DNA from: Campylobacter sp. | Lineage (GTDB): Bacteria > Campylobacterota > Campylobacteria > Campylobacterales > Campylobacteraceae | NCBI GenBank assembly: GCA_024680445.1 | Contig: JAILCJ010000168.1 | Coordinates: 1 to 9,861, forward strand | Direction of reading: 5' to 3' | Length of the DNA stretch: 9,861 bases | Shown here: piece by piece, positions 9,576 to 9,861 of the stretch | Layout of the letters: each line of letters begins with the position of its first letter | Numbering within the stretch: position 1 is the stretch's first letter | Program-made: the position numbers and the translations under genes | The notes under the pieces: model-generated | What the model was told of the DNA's origin: nothing | What the model saw: the letters and a program-made list of their open reading frames with translations, nothing else | Databases searched by the model: none

Positions 9576-9861
9576 ATCAAATTTGATTTTGGATTTATCA
9601 AATTTGCTTTTAAATTTATCAAATTTGGTTTTGAATTTATCAAATTTGATTTGTATTTTGGCTACCCTGTGGATTTTTTCTTTTATCAAATTTGGTTTGA
9701 AATTATCAAATTTGATTGTTTGTGTTATCAAATTTGATTTTGCTTTGGCTACTTTGTGGATTTTTTGCATTATCAAATTTGGTTATAAAATCATCAAATT
9801 TAATTATTCGTGTTATCAAATTTGATTTATATTTTAGCCACCCTGTGGATTTTTTCTTTTA
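9576..9861. repeat. Phased palindrome array with ~88-bp higher-order units, gene-free, runs off right edge
   Basis: Ten copies of ATCAAATTTGAT or one- or two-base variants start at 9576, 9597, 9618, 9639, 9685, 9705, 9727, 9772, 9793 and 9815. Within groups they are 20-22 bp apart. Groups are separated by a spacer containing CTACCCTGTGGATTTTTT or close variants (TGTGGA at 9668, 9755, 9844). The whole repeats with a period of 87-89 bp, with copies from 9597, 9685 and 9772. The third palindrome of each unit (9639, 9727, 9815) is always perfect; the first is always imperfect on the right (GCT or GGT). No coding gene is supported here: long open frames on both strands are a by-product of the 21-bp period. 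Confidence 0.93.

Noticed and set aside
9549..9825. Open frames over the array on both strands, with repeated K-F-D-K-F-K (minus) and L-S-N-L (plus) units, as candidate repeat proteins
   Set aside because: They arise because 21 bp is seven codons, so stop-free frames repeat with the DNA. They have no Shine-Dalgarno, overlap each other on opposite strands, and the minus frame overlaps the end of xerH.
9661..9861. TGTGGATTT as DnaA boxes of a replication origin
   Set aside because: Its complement AAATCCACA differs from TTATCCACA at two positions and also departs from the TTATTCACA-type boxes of Helicobacter and Campylobacter. No dnaA, rep gene or unwinding region is seen.
9576..9861. CRISPR array
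   Set aside because: The repeats are short AT-rich palindromes with near-identical spacers, and no cas genes are present. CRISPR spacers are unique.

Overview
The window is AT-rich chromosomal DNA of a Campylobacter-type epsilonproteobacterium. The evidence is the presence of HobA, a single XerH-type recombinase, an unusually short and Walker-A-less delta' clamp-loader subunit, a FolP with an N-terminal extension, and the order rppH-lysC-hobA-holB-folP-ligA, which I recall from Campylobacter jejuni. The species cannot be fixed by reading. The different flanking genes (murI upstream, a HipA-like gene instead of tlyA downstream of ligA) and the long repeats argue for a species other than C. jejuni.

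Layout, left to right. Positions 1-88 (minus) hold the 5' part of an unidentified small gene that runs off the left edge. Positions 122-1267 (minus) encode a HipA-family kinase with no HipB-like gene upstream. A 221-base gap with a probable promoter follows. Positions 1489-7560 (minus) are a tight six-gene operon transcribed leftward: rppH, lysC, hobA, holB, folP, ligA. Five of its gene junctions overlap or are one base apart (TAATG, TAATG, 1-nt gap, ATGA, ATGGTAA), so translation is probably coupled. murI (7623-8402, minus) lies just upstream of the operon promoter. xerH (8498-9565, plus) is divergent from murI. From 9576 to the right edge there is no gene but a dense repeat array.

The operon mixes replication genes (hobA for DnaA control, holB in the clamp loader, ligA for nick sealing) with RNA 5'-end processing (rppH), aspartate-family amino acid and diaminopimelate synthesis (lysC) and folate synthesis (folP). 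lysC contains a textbook internal Shine-Dalgarno and an in-frame ATG at 6358, so it probably yields two nested products, alpha and a beta subunit made of the ACT regulatory domains only.

The most unusual signal is a repeat family found at two places. Its core is the 12-bp palindrome ATCAAATTTGAT, paired with a CCCTGTGGATTT module. Downstream of xerH, ten copies of the core are spaced mostly 20-22 bp (two helical turns) and grouped in threes within ~88-bp higher-order units that continue past the window. Inside folP, the same two modules form a 42-bp (14-codon) tandem repeat that stays in frame and adds a 14-residue repeated linker between the N-terminal extension and the catalytic barrel. I know of no established name or function for this family.
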